The notes: generated by a model from the sequence alone, not told the origin. Positions 19,288 to 27,742 are shown, counted from the stretch's first letter. The stretch is 54,974 bases of DNA from Roseospira navarrensis (GCF_009601025.1 NZ_WIVE01000026.1:1-54974), one strand, 5' to 3'. Made by a program: numbers and translations.

Positions 19288-19587
19288 CCCGTGGCCCGCC
19301 CGCTCCCCAACGGGGGCACGCAGCGTCTTCCGCCTGAATGACCGCCCGACAAAAAAAGGTTCATCGCGCAAAATCGGGGTCGCGTGGTTTCCGGACCGTA
19401 GCGGCCACCCGAGACAACCCCTCCCCAACCCTCCCCATTCCATGGGGAGGGAGTCCGTCTGGCGTCTGGTGGACCGGGACTCCTCCCCCATCCATGGGGG
19501 AGGTTGGGAGGGGGTTCAGGCTCGAAGCGCGACGCCATTTCAGCCATGGCCGCCCCTATACGGCGGGGGCGCCGAACCCGGTCCACA
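19288..19587. other. 300-bp gap holding a G/C-rich palindromic element
   Basis: No gene is supported. The centre (19418-19515) is a palindromic element, listed separately. The left part (19288-19417) contains an AAAAAAA run near 19350, with no clear function. It separates the small membrane gene from the marR stop (convergent). Confidence 0.5.
19418..19515. repeat. G/C-rich palindromic element, family A, intergenic copy
   Basis: Two hairpins in inverted arrangement: AACCCTCCCCATTCCATGGGGAGGG-type at the left, and CCTCCCCCATCCATGGGGGAGGTTGGGAGGGGG-type at the right, separated by about 30 bp. The outer sequences CCCCTCCCCAACCCTCCCC and GGGGGAGGTTGGGAGGGGG pair imperfectly with each other. The same design appears inside the UPF0280 gene (27046-27166), and a half copy lies at 41530-41563. 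Confidence 0.7.
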
Positions 19588-20058
19588 TCACGTGATCCGG
19601 CGCAGCAGGGCGACCAGGGTGGCCTGCTCCTCGGCCGACAGCGGGTCCAGGGTACGGGTCGTGATCTCCCGCGCCCGGGGCAGGGCGGCCTCCACCGCCC
19701 GCTGGCCGTCCTCCGTCAGGGCGATCAGGTGCAGCCGCTTGTCCCCCGGCGCCGGGCGCTTCTCCACCAGCCCGCGCGCGCTCAGGCGGGTGACCACGCC
19801 CTTGATGGTCGCCACGTCCATGGCCGCCAGCCGGCCGAGCGCGTTCTGCGAGCACGGGCCGCCCTCGTGCAGCCGGGCCAGGGCGGCGAACTGCATCGGG
19901 GTCAGGTCGGAGCCGATGTGCTCGCCGAAAATGCTGAGGTGGCGCTGCTGGGCCTTGCGCAGCAGGAAGCCCACCTGATCGTCCAGGACGTAGCCGGCGG
20001 CCTCGTCGGCAGGCGGCGCGGTCGGGGAAGACGGTCTCGGGTTGTCGGCTGTGGTCAT
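19588..20058 (-). CDS. MarR-family transcriptional regulator
   Basis: 156-residue winged-helix repressor. The core runs from VGFLLRKAQQRHLSIF to the C-terminal dimer helices; the DNA-binding part is LTPMQFAALARLHEGGPCSQNALGRLAAMDVATIKGVVTRLSARGLVEKRPAPGDKRLHLIALT (about 52-116) with the wing R-x-D-K-R. The ATG at 20058 has AGGGA upstream; a TTG at 20064 would add two residues. It is divergent from the nicotinate-like operon, and MarR proteins in such positions usually bind an aromatic acid or ring compound. In Pseudomonas putida, NicR is a MarR regulator of nicotinate genes, so an analogous role is likely here (inference). Confidence 0.88.
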   Translation of the reverse strand: MTTADNPRPSSPTAPPADEAAGYVLDDQVGFLLRKAQQRHLSIFGEHIGSDLTPMQFAALARLHEGGPCSQNALGRLAAMDVATIKGVVTRLSARGLVEKRPAPGDKRLHLIALTEDGQRAVEAALPRAREITTRTLDPLSAEEQATLVALLRRIT

Positions 20059-20363
20059 CGCCAAGGCGTCCCTTCATGGCATCTATCGAGCGTCGGACGG
20101 TCGCCCACCCCCACCGTCACCCCATATCCTATAGGCTTACGACGTGCTCAGGTAAAGCCGCGCGGTATGAATGCGTGTTAAAAGTTGCGCACGTGATGGG
20201 GGATCCGGGGTCGAATCGAAAACGGGTTGCGGGGCGCGAGGTCTTCTGGAACACTTCACCAAACGTGGGCACGCAAATGACTGGTGACGGTGGAAAACCC
20301 GACCGTGCGTCGGGGGCAACCGATCACCGGCGGGAGGACGGCCCCGGGCAGAGGGAGGCGACC
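20059..20363. promoter_or_regulatory. Divergent control region between marR and the ring-degradation operon
   Basis: About 305 bp with lower GC than the flanking genes in its middle. It holds a likely minus-strand marR promoter (listed separately). Two related half-sites occur in inverted orientation: TTGCGCACGT near 20184-20193 and ACGTGGGCACGCAA near 20265-20278. These could bind the MarR dimer. I could not pick a convincing plus-strand promoter. An in-frame ATG at 20278 exists but lacks a ribosome-binding site. Confidence 0.4.
20128..20156 (-). promoter_or_regulatory. Candidate promoter of the marR gene
   Basis: On the minus strand TTTACC (20156-20151) and TATAGG (20133-20128) are spaced by 17 nt, each matching 4 of 6 consensus bases. 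It would start transcription about 60 nt before the marR ATG. Confidence 0.42.
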
Positions 20364-21551
20364 ATGGCAGCCGTGACGCCGCCGGACATCTCCGGCACGC
20401 TGGTCATCCGCAACGTGGGCCTGATGCTGTCGGGCGATCTGGCCCGACCCATCCTGGACGCCGACACGGTGGTCTGTGTGGATGGCCGCATCACCCAGGT
20501 GGGCAAGGCCGCCGACTGCGACACCGAGGGCGCGGACCGGGTGGTGGACGCCAAAGGAACCACGCTCGCGCCCGGCCTGATCGACAGCCACGTGCACCCC
20601 GTGTTGGGTGACTGGACTCCGCGCCAGAGCCAGTTCAACTGGATCGACAGTTTTCTTCACGGCGGGGTCACCACGATGATCTCGGCCGGCGAGGTTCATA
20701 CACCGGGCCGCCCCAAGGACATTCCGGGCCTCAAGGCCATGGCGATCTTCGCGCAGCGCAGTTTCCTGAACGCGCGGCCGGCGGGCGTGAAGGTCCATGC
20801 GGGCGCGCCCGTCATCGAACAGGGCATGACCGAAGAGGACTTCAAGGAGCTGGCGGCGGCCGGGGTCAAGCTGCTGGGCGAGGTGGGTCTCGGCAGCGTG
20901 AAGGCCGGCGACGAGGCCAAGCGGATGGTCGCCTGGGCGCGCAAATATGGCATCCAGTCCACCATCCACACCGGCGGGCCGTCCATCCCCGGGTCCGGCC
21001 TGATCGACGCCGACGTGGTGCTGGAGGCGGACGCCGACATCATCGGCCACATCAACGGCGGTCATACCGCGTTGCCGCAGGACCAGGTCCGCTGCCTGTG
21101 CGAGGGCTGTGCGCGGGGCATCGAGATCGTGCACAACGGCAACGAGAAGATGGGCCTGTTCGCCATGCGGACGGCCTTCGAGCTGGGCACGCCCGAGCGG
21201 GTCATCCTGGGCACGGACAGCCCGGCGGGCTCTGGTGTGCAGCCGCTGGGGATCCTGCGCATGATTGCGCTGCTCTCCAGTCTGGGCGATGTCCCGGCCG
21301 AGGTGGCGGTCTGCTTCGCCACCGGCAACACCGCGCGCATGCGCGACCTGGACTGCGGCCTGATCGAGCCGGGCCGCGCCGCCGATTTCATCGTCATGGA
21401 CCGCGCCCAGCACACCGCCGGCAAGACGCTGCTGGAAAGCATCCAGCTTGGCGATCTGCCCGGGATCAGCATGACCATCATCGACGGTGTGGTGCGCTCC
21501 GGTCGGTCCCGCAACACACCGCCGGCCGAGCGGCTGGCGGCGGTGGTCTGA
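20364..21551 (+). CDS. ena: Enamidase-like amidohydrolase
   Basis: 395-residue metal-dependent amidohydrolase closest in layout to enamidase, which opens the ring of 1,4,5,6-tetrahydro-6-oxonicotinate to give ammonia and 2-formylglutarate. Metal-site residues: H76/H78 in DSHVHP, E173 (KLLGEVGLGSVK), H202 (STIHTGGP), H229 (IIGHINGG) and D285 (ILGTDSP). The C-terminal EPGRAADFIVMDRAQHTAGKTLLESIQLGDLPGISMTIIDG is the usual beta-domain. The start at 20364 is preceded by GAGGGAGG. First gene of an operon whose later genes encode a Mo hydroxylase and a 6-hydroxynicotinate reductase homologue, which supports this function over imidazolonepropionase or dihydroorotase. The specific substrate is inference. 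Confidence 0.75.
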   Translation: MAAVTPPDISGTLVIRNVGLMLSGDLARPILDADTVVCVDGRITQVGKAADCDTEGADRVVDAKGTTLAPGLIDSHVHPVLGDWTPRQSQFNWIDSFLHGGVTTMISAGEVHTPGRPKDIPGLKAMAIFAQRSFLNARPAGVKVHAGAPVIEQGMTEEDFKELAAAGVKLLGEVGLGSVKAGDEAKRMVAWARKYGIQSTIHTGGPSIPGSGLIDADVVLEADADIIGHINGGHTALPQDQVRCLCEGCARGIEIVHNGNEKMGLFAMRTAFELGTPERVILGTDSPAGSGVQPLGILRMIALLSSLGDVPAEVAVCFATGNTARMRDLDCGLIEPGRAADFIVMDRAQHTAGKTLLESIQLGDLPGISMTIIDGVVRSGRSRNTPPAERLAAVV

Positions 21552-21565
21552 GGGACTTTCCCGCC

Positions 21566-22423
21566 ATGCCCCGCTATGTCCGTGCCCGCACCCTGGACGA
21601 GGCGCTGGATCGTCTGGCCGCCGGCCGCTGGCGGGTGATCGCCGGCGGCACGGACGTGTTTCCGGCGCTGGCGGACGGCCAGCCGGGGCGCGAGGACATG
21701 CTGGACATCACCGGCCTCGCCGCCCTGCGCGGCATCCGCTTCGACGAGTCGGCCCGGGCCTGGCGGCTGGGGGCGCTGGCCACCTGGACGGACGTCCGGA
21801 CGGCGGCCGACCTGCCGCCCTGGTTCCGTGCCCTGAAGCTGGCCGCGCGCGAGGTGGGCGGGGTGCAGATCCAGAACGCCGGCACGGTGGCGGGCAACCT
21901 GTGCAATGCCTCTCCGGCGGCGGATGGGGTGCCGCCGCTGCTGGCTCTGGACGCGCGGGTGGAGATCGCCGGGCCGGGCGGGGTGCGGGTGGAGCCGCTG
22001 GCCGCGTTCATCACCGGGGTGCGCCGGACCACCCTGGCCCCGGACGAGATGGTGACGGCGATCCTGGTGCCCGATCCGGGCCGGCCGGGGGCGTCGGACT
22101 TCCTCAAGCTGGGCACGCGGCATTCGCTGGTGATCTCCATCGCCATGGTGGCGGTGGTGCTGTGGCGGGACGAGGCCGGCGCGATCGCGGCGGCCGGGGT
22201 GTCCGTGGGCTCGTGCGCGCCGGTCGCGGTGCGCCTGGGCGCGCTGGAGGCGCGGCTCGTCGGTCAGCCGCCGGGGACCGATCTCGCGGCGTTGGTTCAC
22301 GAGTCGGACGGAGACGCCCTGTCGCCCATCGACGACGTGCGGGCCAGCGCGGCCTATCGCCGCGAGGCCGCGCTGACCCTGGTCCGCCGATCCCTGGCGC
22401 GGTGCGGGGAGGCCGCCGCATGA
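21566..22423 (+). CDS. Xanthine dehydrogenase family FAD-binding subunit
   Basis: 285-residue FAD subunit (CoxM/NdhF type) of a molybdenum hydroxylase. It passes electrons from the Fe-S clusters to the external acceptor. FAD motifs: VIAGGTDVFPALADG (24-38) and QIQNAGTVAGNLCNASPAADGVPPLLALDA (about 101-130). The C-terminal part (RASAAYRREAALTLVRRSL) is typical of the CO-dehydrogenase flavoprotein C-terminal domain. It starts 14 bp after the enamidase-like gene and overlaps the Mo subunit start by ATGA, so the complex is made together. By context it is probably part of a nicotinate hydroxylase. Confidence 0.87.
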   Translation: MPRYVRARTLDEALDRLAAGRWRVIAGGTDVFPALADGQPGREDMLDITGLAALRGIRFDESARAWRLGALATWTDVRTAADLPPWFRALKLAAREVGGVQIQNAGTVAGNLCNASPAADGVPPLLALDARVEIAGPGGVRVEPLAAFITGVRRTTLAPDEMVTAILVPDPGRPGASDFLKLGTRHSLVISIAMVAVVLWRDEAGAIAAAGVSVGSCAPVAVRLGALEARLVGQPPGTDLAALVHESDGDALSPIDDVRASAAYRREAALTLVRRSLARCGEAAA

Positions 22424-25191
22424 CGGATCCTGTGCCCGTTTCATTCACGGTCAACGGCCGGGCGGTGTCCGTCCCGGTGGAGCCCATGCGCCGCCTGACC
22501 GAGGTGCTGCGCGAGCAGTTGGGCCTGACCGGAACCAAGGTGGGCTGTGACGCCGGCGACTGCGGCGCCTGCACGGTGCTGCTGGACGGCGCGCCGGTCT
22601 GCGCCTGCATGGTCCCGGCGGGCCGCCTGGAGGGGGCCGACGTGGAAACCGTGGAAGGACTCGCCGGGCCGGATGGCTCGTCCAGTGCCTTGCAGGAGTC
22701 GTTCCTGCGCCATGGCGCCGCGCAATGCGGCATCTGCACGCCCGGGATGCTGATGACCGCCACCGCCCTGCTGCGAGAGACGCCGCATCCCGGCGCGGCC
22801 GAGGTGATCGACGCCCTGGGCGGGGTGCTGTGCCGCTGCACCGGATACCGCAAGATCATCACGGCCGTGATGCGCGCCAACGACCCCGTGCCCTTGGCCG
22901 AGACGCCGGCCGCCGGGGGCGCGGTGGGCGCGCGCGTGGACCGCCTCGACGGCCGACCCAAGGTGTTGGGCTCGGACGTGTTCGGGGCGGATGCGTGGCC
23001 GGCGGATGCCCTGCGCGTGCGCGTGCTGCGCAGTCCGCACCACCGCGCCCGGTTCCGCTTCGGCGATCTGGATGCCTTCACGGCCGCGCATCCGGGACTC
23101 GTCCGGGTGCTGACCGCCGCCGATGTGCCGGGGCGCAACCTGTTCGGCGTCATTCCGGCGCTGGCCGACCAGCCGGTGTTCGCCGAGGGCGAGGCGCGCT
23201 ACCGGGGCGAGGCCGTCGCCGCCGTGGTGGGCGAGGACGCGGCCGTGCGGCATCTGGACCTGGAGAGTCTGCCCGTCACCTGGGAGCCGCTGGATCCGCT
23301 CCTGGATCCCGAGGCCGCGCGTGCCGAGGGCGCGCCGCTGGTCCACGCCGGCCGTCCCGGCAACGTGCTGGCGCGCGGGCTGGTCCGGCGCGGCGACGTG
23401 GACGGCGCCCTGTCCGATCCCGATCCGGATGTGGTGACGGTCGCGGGAACATCGTCCACCGGCTTCGTCGAGCATGCCCCCATCGAGCCGGAATCGGGGT
23501 TTGCGCAGCGCGTGGGCGACCGCATCGAGATCGTGGCCTGCACCCAGGCGCCCTACATGGACCGGGACGACACCGCCGCCATCCTGGGGCTGGATCCGGA
23601 GGCGGTGCGCATCATCCCCACCGCCGTCGGCGGTGGCTTCGGCACCAAGCTGGACCTGTCGGTGCAACCCTATGTGGCGCTCGCCGCCTGGATCACGGGA
23701 CAGCCGGCGCGGCTGGTCTACACCCGCGCCGAGTCCATGGCCGCGACCACCAAGCGGCATCCCTCGCGGCTGTCCGCCCGGGTGGCGGCGCGGCGCAGCG
23801 ACGGCCGGCTGGTCGGGTTGGACTTTTCCGGGATGTTCGATACCGGGGCCTATGCCTCGTGGGGACCGACGGTGGCGAACCGGGTGCCGGTGCATGCCTC
23901 CGGGCCCTATCAGGTGCCGCACTACCGCGCGCGGTCGCTGGCGGTGCACACGAACGGGCCGCCCTCGGGCGCGTTCCGGGGCTTCGGGGTGCCGCAGTCG
24001 GCCGTCCTTCAGGAAACCCTGTTAGACGAACTGGCCGATGCCCTCGGCCGCGACCGGCTGGACTTCCGGATCCTGAACGCGCTGGAGGCAGGGCGACCCA
24101 CCGTCACCGGGCAGGTGTTCGCGCAGGGTGTCGGCATCCGCCGCTGCCTGGAGGCGCTGCGGGAGGACTGGACCCGCGCCCGCGCCGAGGTCGCCGCCGC
24201 CAACGCCCGCGCCGAGGCCGAGGGCCGCCCGGAGCGGCGCGGGGTGGGCGTGGCCGGCATGTGGTACGGCTGCGGCAACACCTCGCTGCCCAACCCTTCC
24301 ACCATCCGCGTCGGGCTGACGGCGGACGGCCGGGTGCGGCTGCATCAGGGCGCGGTGGACATCGGTCAGGGCTCCAACACCGTGGTCGCCCAGATCTGCG
24401 CCGATGCGCTGGGACTGCCGCTGGCCTGCGTGGCGCTGGTGGGGGCGGATACCGACCGCACGCCGGACGCGGGCAAGACCTCCGCCTCGCGCCAGACCTT
24501 CGTGACCGGCAAAGCGGCGGTCCTGGCCGGGCGCGCGCTGCGGGACCGGATCCTGCTGCGCCTGAACGCGCCGCCGGATGCCGCCCTGGCGTTGGACGGT
24601 ACGGTTCTGAGGGCCGGCGAACGCTCGCTGGATCTGGCCACGCTGGCGGGGGAGGCCGATGCCCACGGTCTGGTGCTGGCGGCCGAAGAGACCTTCGATC
24701 CGCCCACCGCGCCGCTCGACGAGAACGGGCAGGGCGAGCCCTACGCCGCCTTCGGCTGGGGGGCTCATCTGGCCGAGGTGCGGGTGGACCTGGACCTTGG
24801 GCGGGTCTACGTCGAACGCCTGATCTGCGCCCACGATGTGGGCCGGGCGGTCAATCCCACCCTGATCGAAGGGCAGGTGGAGGGCGGTGCGTCCCAGGGT
24901 CTGGGCCTCGCGCTGATGGAACGCTACGTCCCCGGCCTGACCGAGGACCTGCACGGCTATCTCATCCCCACCGCTGGCGACATGCCCGAGGTGGTCACGC
25001 GCCTGATCGAGGACCCGGATCTGCACGGGCCCTACGGCGCAAAAGGGATCGGCGAGCAGGTGCTGATTCCCACCGCGCCCGCCATCCTGAACGCCATCCG
25101 CGACGCCACGGGCGTGGTCGTGCGCGACCTGCCCGTGACCCCCGACCGCCTGCGCGCCGCGCTGCGCGCCCCTCTGGAGACCCCCGCATGA
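22420..25191 (+). CDS. Fused [2Fe-2S] + molybdopterin subunit of a xanthine dehydrogenase family hydroxylase
   Basis: 923 residues. Residues 1-150 are the two-cluster ferredoxin-like subunit: C43, C48, C51, C63, then C103, C106, C138, C140. Residues about 165-915 are the molybdenum-cofactor subunit (ARVDRLDGRPKVLGSDVFGAD; PTAVGGGFGTK; GAFRGFGVPQ; IGQGSNTVV; and the late GAKGIGEQVLIPTAPAILNAI carrying the catalytic Glu). Homologues often have these as separate chains, so this is a fusion. The reaction is hydroxylation of an N-heteroaromatic carbon with water as oxygen source; neighbours suggest nicotinate to 6-hydroxynicotinate. It overlaps both neighbours by ATGA. No Mo-cofactor insertion chaperone (XdhC-like) is in the window. 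Confidence 0.86.
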   Translation: MTDPVPVSFTVNGRAVSVPVEPMRRLTEVLREQLGLTGTKVGCDAGDCGACTVLLDGAPVCACMVPAGRLEGADVETVEGLAGPDGSSSALQESFLRHGAAQCGICTPGMLMTATALLRETPHPGAAEVIDALGGVLCRCTGYRKIITAVMRANDPVPLAETPAAGGAVGARVDRLDGRPKVLGSDVFGADAWPADALRVRVLRSPHHRARFRFGDLDAFTAAHPGLVRVLTAADVPGRNLFGVIPALADQPVFAEGEARYRGEAVAAVVGEDAAVRHLDLESLPVTWEPLDPLLDPEAARAEGAPLVHAGRPGNVLARGLVRRGDVDGALSDPDPDVVTVAGTSSTGFVEHAPIEPESGFAQRVGDRIEIVACTQAPYMDRDDTAAILGLDPEAVRIIPTAVGGGFGTKLDLSVQPYVALAAWITGQPARLVYTRAESMAATTKRHPSRLSARVAARRSDGRLVGLDFSGMFDTGAYASWGPTVANRVPVHASGPYQVPHYRARSLAVHTNGPPSGAFRGFGVPQSAVLQETLLDELADALGRDRLDFRILNALEAGRPTVTGQVFAQGVGIRRCLEALREDWTRARAEVAAANARAEAEGRPERRGVGVAGMWYGCGNTSLPNPSTIRVGLTADGRVRLHQGAVDIGQGSNTVVAQICADALGLPLACVALVGADTDRTPDAGKTSASRQTFVTGKAAVLAGRALRDRILLRLNAPPDAALALDGTVLRAGERSLDLATLAGEADAHGLVLAAEETFDPPTAPLDENGQGEPYAAFGWGAHLAEVRVDLDLGRVYVERLICAHDVGRAVNPTLIEGQVEGGASQGLGLALMERYVPGLTEDLHGYLIPTAGDMPEVVTRLIEDPDLHGPYGAKGIGEQVLIPTAPAILNAIRDATGVVVRDLPVTPDRLRAALRAPLETPA

Positions 25192-26654
25192 CCGACGAGT
25201 CCGCCGGCAAGATCCGCTGCGATGCCTGCCCGGTGATGTGCTACATCGCCGAGGGCCACGCCGGCGCCTGCGACCGCTATGCCAACGTGGCGGGCGACCT
25301 GACCCGCGTCGATCCGCTGGTGGTGCTGGATGGGGCCGTTCAGGAGGGCCGCAACGTGGTGCCCTTCATGGCTTCGGCCGGGGAGTGGGATGGCGACCTG
25401 GTGACCTCCGGCGCCCACTTCGTCACCGCCGTCGGCGCGGGCACCACCTACCCCGACTACAAGCCGGCGCCGTTCATCGTCGCGTCCGAGGTGGACGGCG
25501 TGGACATGGTCACCGTGGTGACCGAGGGCATCTTCAGCTATTGCGGCGCCAAGGTGAAGATCGACACCGACCGCCACCTGGGGCCGGAACGGGCCCTGGT
25601 GCGGCTGGATGGCGAGCCCGTCGGCCATGTCACGACGGGCGAATACGGCTCGCAGATGCTGGCCATCGGCGGCGTGAACCATCTGACCGGCGGCGGCAAG
25701 AAGGAGGGCCGCAACACCTGCTGCGCCATCATGGACCTTTGCAACCGCGAGGCCGTGGATCTGACCGTGGACGACGGCGTGTCCATCGTGGTGCAGGCCG
25801 GACAGGCCCCCATCATCGACGGTCAGACGGAAACCCGCATGCGGGTGGGCTGCGGCTCCGCCACCATCGGCATGTTCGCCCGGCAATGGGTGGACTTCGT
25901 GGACGAGGTGGTGGTGGTGGATGACCACATCACCGGCGTGCTGTCGGAGCATCAGGCCGGCAAGCTGCTGGACGTGCCGCCCACGGGGATCACCATGCGC
26001 GGGCGTCGCTCCACCCCCGGGCGCTATTTCCAGGTGGCCCGGCCCGGCACCGGCTGGGGCGGCACCGACGTGACCGATCCCCTGACCATCCTGGGGTCCT
26101 GGAACCCCAAGGTGGCCCGCCCGGGACTCACGCTGCTGATGGTCTCCACCACCGGCGACCACGCGCAATACTATGTGCTGGACGACAGCCTGACCCCGCA
26201 GCTCGCACCCATGCCGGGGCCGCTGAAACGCTCCGTCGCGCTGATCCAGGAGAACTGCGAACCCGCGCTGTGCTCCGTGCTGTTCATCGGCGGGGCCGGT
26301 GGGTCCCTGCGCGCCGGGGTGACCGAGAACCCGGTCAAGCTGACGCGCTCGGTCAAGGACCTGCTGACCTATGTGTCGAGCGGCGGCGCGCCGGTGTTCG
26401 TCTGGCCGGGCGGCGGCATCACTTTCATGGTGGACGTCACCCGCATGCCCGCGCGCTCGTTCGGGTCGGTGCCGACGCCGGCCGTGGTGGCTCCCATCGA
26501 ATTCACGCTGCGCCTGTCGGATTACGAGACCCTGGGCGGGCACATGGATCATGTGGTTCGGCTGGACAGCGTGCGCGGCGTGACCCGGCGCAGCGACCTG
26601 ATGGCCAGCCCGGACAATCCGTGGCCGACCCACCACAAGAACTTCCGCTGGTAG
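25188..26654 (+). CDS. hnr: 6-hydroxynicotinate reductase-like iron-sulfur flavoprotein
   Basis: 488 residues, matching the 6-hydroxynicotinate reductase family, which reduces the hydroxylated ring with low-potential electrons. The N-terminus has a ferredoxin-like cysteine set C11-x2-C14-x3-C18-x9-C28 (CDACPVMCYIAEGHAGAC). More cysteines follow in NTCCAIMDLC, RVGCGSATIG and ENCEPALCS, fitting several Fe-S clusters. The E. barkeri enzyme carries a covalently bound flavin. D70-x3-S74-G-A-H77 resembles the ApbE target motif (Dxx[ST]GAT) but has one extra residue and His in place of the final Thr. It overlaps the Mo subunit by ATGA. No dedicated ferredoxin gene is seen nearby. Confidence 0.75.
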   Translation: MTDESAGKIRCDACPVMCYIAEGHAGACDRYANVAGDLTRVDPLVVLDGAVQEGRNVVPFMASAGEWDGDLVTSGAHFVTAVGAGTTYPDYKPAPFIVASEVDGVDMVTVVTEGIFSYCGAKVKIDTDRHLGPERALVRLDGEPVGHVTTGEYGSQMLAIGGVNHLTGGGKKEGRNTCCAIMDLCNREAVDLTVDDGVSIVVQAGQAPIIDGQTETRMRVGCGSATIGMFARQWVDFVDEVVVVDDHITGVLSEHQAGKLLDVPPTGITMRGRRSTPGRYFQVARPGTGWGGTDVTDPLTILGSWNPKVARPGLTLLMVSTTGDHAQYYVLDDSLTPQLAPMPGPLKRSVALIQENCEPALCSVLFIGGAGGSLRAGVTENPVKLTRSVKDLLTYVSSGGAPVFVWPGGGITFMVDVTRMPARSFGSVPTPAVVAPIEFTLRLSDYETLGGHMDHVVRLDSVRGVTRRSDLMASPDNPWPTHHKNFRW

Positions 26655-26671
26655 ACGGGGAGGGCCGGGCC

Positions 26672-27742
26672 ATGCAGCGCGCTTCCCATCGCCTGCTGCC
26701 GGACGGCCGCCGCCTGCACCTTCAGCATGGGCCGATCGACCTGATCGTGACCGCCGAGGGCGATCCCGAGGCGGTGCGGGCGGCCTACGGGCGCGCGGTC
26801 GCCCGCTTCGAAACGCTGCTGGACGAGCTGGTCTCGGAAGTGCCGGGGCTGCGCACGCCTCTGGAGCCGGTCGGGCCGTGCCCGCTGTCGGGCGCGGTGG
26901 CGCGGCGCATGTGGGCGGCGGCCGCGCCGTTCCGCGCGGGCTTTGTCACACCCATGGCGGCGGTGGCCGGGGCGGTGGCCGAGACCGTTCTGGGGGCGAT
27001 AATGGGCGACCAATCCCTTACGGGCCGGGCCGATGCGCAACAGGAATTCCTCCTCCCCCCGGCGGGGGGAGGTTGGGAGGGGGGCGATGGGGCACACGCA
27101 AGCCCCGCGCTTCAGGCGTCAACCCCACCCCGACCCTCCCCTGTCCAGGGGAGGGGGGGCGATCGCGGCGGCCCCCATGGCCTGACCCGCGCCGCCGTCA
27201 ACAACGGCGGGGACATCGCGCTGTGGATGGCCCTCGACGCGCCGCCCTGGCGCATTGGCGTGGTGGTGGATCCCGCCCGGCCCGCGAGCCCCGGCGCGCT
27301 CGATATCGGCCCGGACAGCCCCGTGCGCGGGCTGGCCACCAGCGGTCGGCACGGGCGCAGCCTGTCGCGGGGGATCGCCGACTCGGTGACGGTGGCGGCC
27401 CCGACCGCCGCCGCCGCCGATGTCGCCGCGACCCTGATCGGCAACGCCGTGGACCTGCCCGGCCATCCGGTCGTCACGCGCCGACCGGCCCGCGCCCTGC
27501 AGCCGGACAGCGACCTGGGCGACCGGCCCGTGACGGTCGCGGTCGGCGCCCTTGCCGCGGCCGAGGTGGCGCAGGCGCTTGACGCGGGCGGGGCGGTCGC
27601 GGCGGACTGTGTGGACCGGGGCCTGATCGTCGGGGCCGTTCTGGTGCTGGCGGGGCGGGTGCGTCTGGTCGGCGCCCTCGACCTGGTCGCCGGCCCGGCG
27701 GCCCTACCTGAACCCGTGACGGAGGATGCGCTCCATGCCTGA
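26672..27742 (+). CDS. UPF0280 family protein (ApbE-like fold) with an inserted repeat peptide
   Basis: 356 residues, UPF0280 (DUF375). The family has an ApbE-like fold; ApbE proteins transfer flavin to target proteins. Conserved blocks: GPIDLIVTAEGD, FVTPMAAVAGAVAETVLGAI (91-110), AAVNNGGDIALWMAL (174-188), GLATSGRHGRSLSRGIADSVTVAAPTAAAADVAATLIGNAVD. Between the second and third block lie about 58 extra residues (113-170; Gly/Pro-rich) encoded by a G/C-rich palindromic element that keeps the frame. Start at 26672 with GGGGAGGG upstream, 17 bp after the reductase gene. Proposed role: flavinylation or maturation of the reductase; this is inference. If the insertion disrupts folding the gene could be impaired. 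Confidence 0.82.
   Translation: MQRASHRLLPDGRRLHLQHGPIDLIVTAEGDPEAVRAAYGRAVARFETLLDELVSEVPGLRTPLEPVGPCPLSGAVARRMWAAAAPFRAGFVTPMAAVAGAVAETVLGAIMGDQSLTGRADAQQEFLLPPAGGGWEGGDGAHASPALQASTPPRPSPVQGRGGDRGGPHGLTRAAVNNGGDIALWMALDAPPWRIGVVVDPARPASPGALDIGPDSPVRGLATSGRHGRSLSRGIADSVTVAAPTAAAADVAATLIGNAVDLPGHPVVTRRPARALQPDSDLGDRPVTVAVGALAAAEVAQALDAGGAVAADCVDRGLIVGAVLVLAGRVRLVGALDLVAGPAALPEPVTEDALHA
27046..27166. repeat. G/C-rich palindromic element, family A, inside the UPF0280 gene
   Basis: Two hairpin blocks in inverted orientation: TCCCCCCGGCGGGGGGAGGTTGGGAGGGG-like on the left, and ACCCCGACCCTCCCCTGTCCAGGGGAGGGGGGG-like on the right, about 50 bp apart. The layout mirrors the intergenic element at 19418-19515. 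It adds roughly 120 bases in frame with no stop codon, between two blocks that are adjacent in other UPF0280 proteins. Confidence 0.72.

Noticed and set aside
20195-20230. tRNA-like T-arm (GGTCGAATC)
   Set aside because: No acceptor stem, D-arm or anticodon arm can be folded around it.
22725-25170. Long plus-strand frame overlapping the Mo hydroxylase in another phase
   Set aside because: Its protein is Arg/Gly/Ala-rich with no conserved motif until it enters the true reductase frame at 25188; the Mo subunit explains this DNA.
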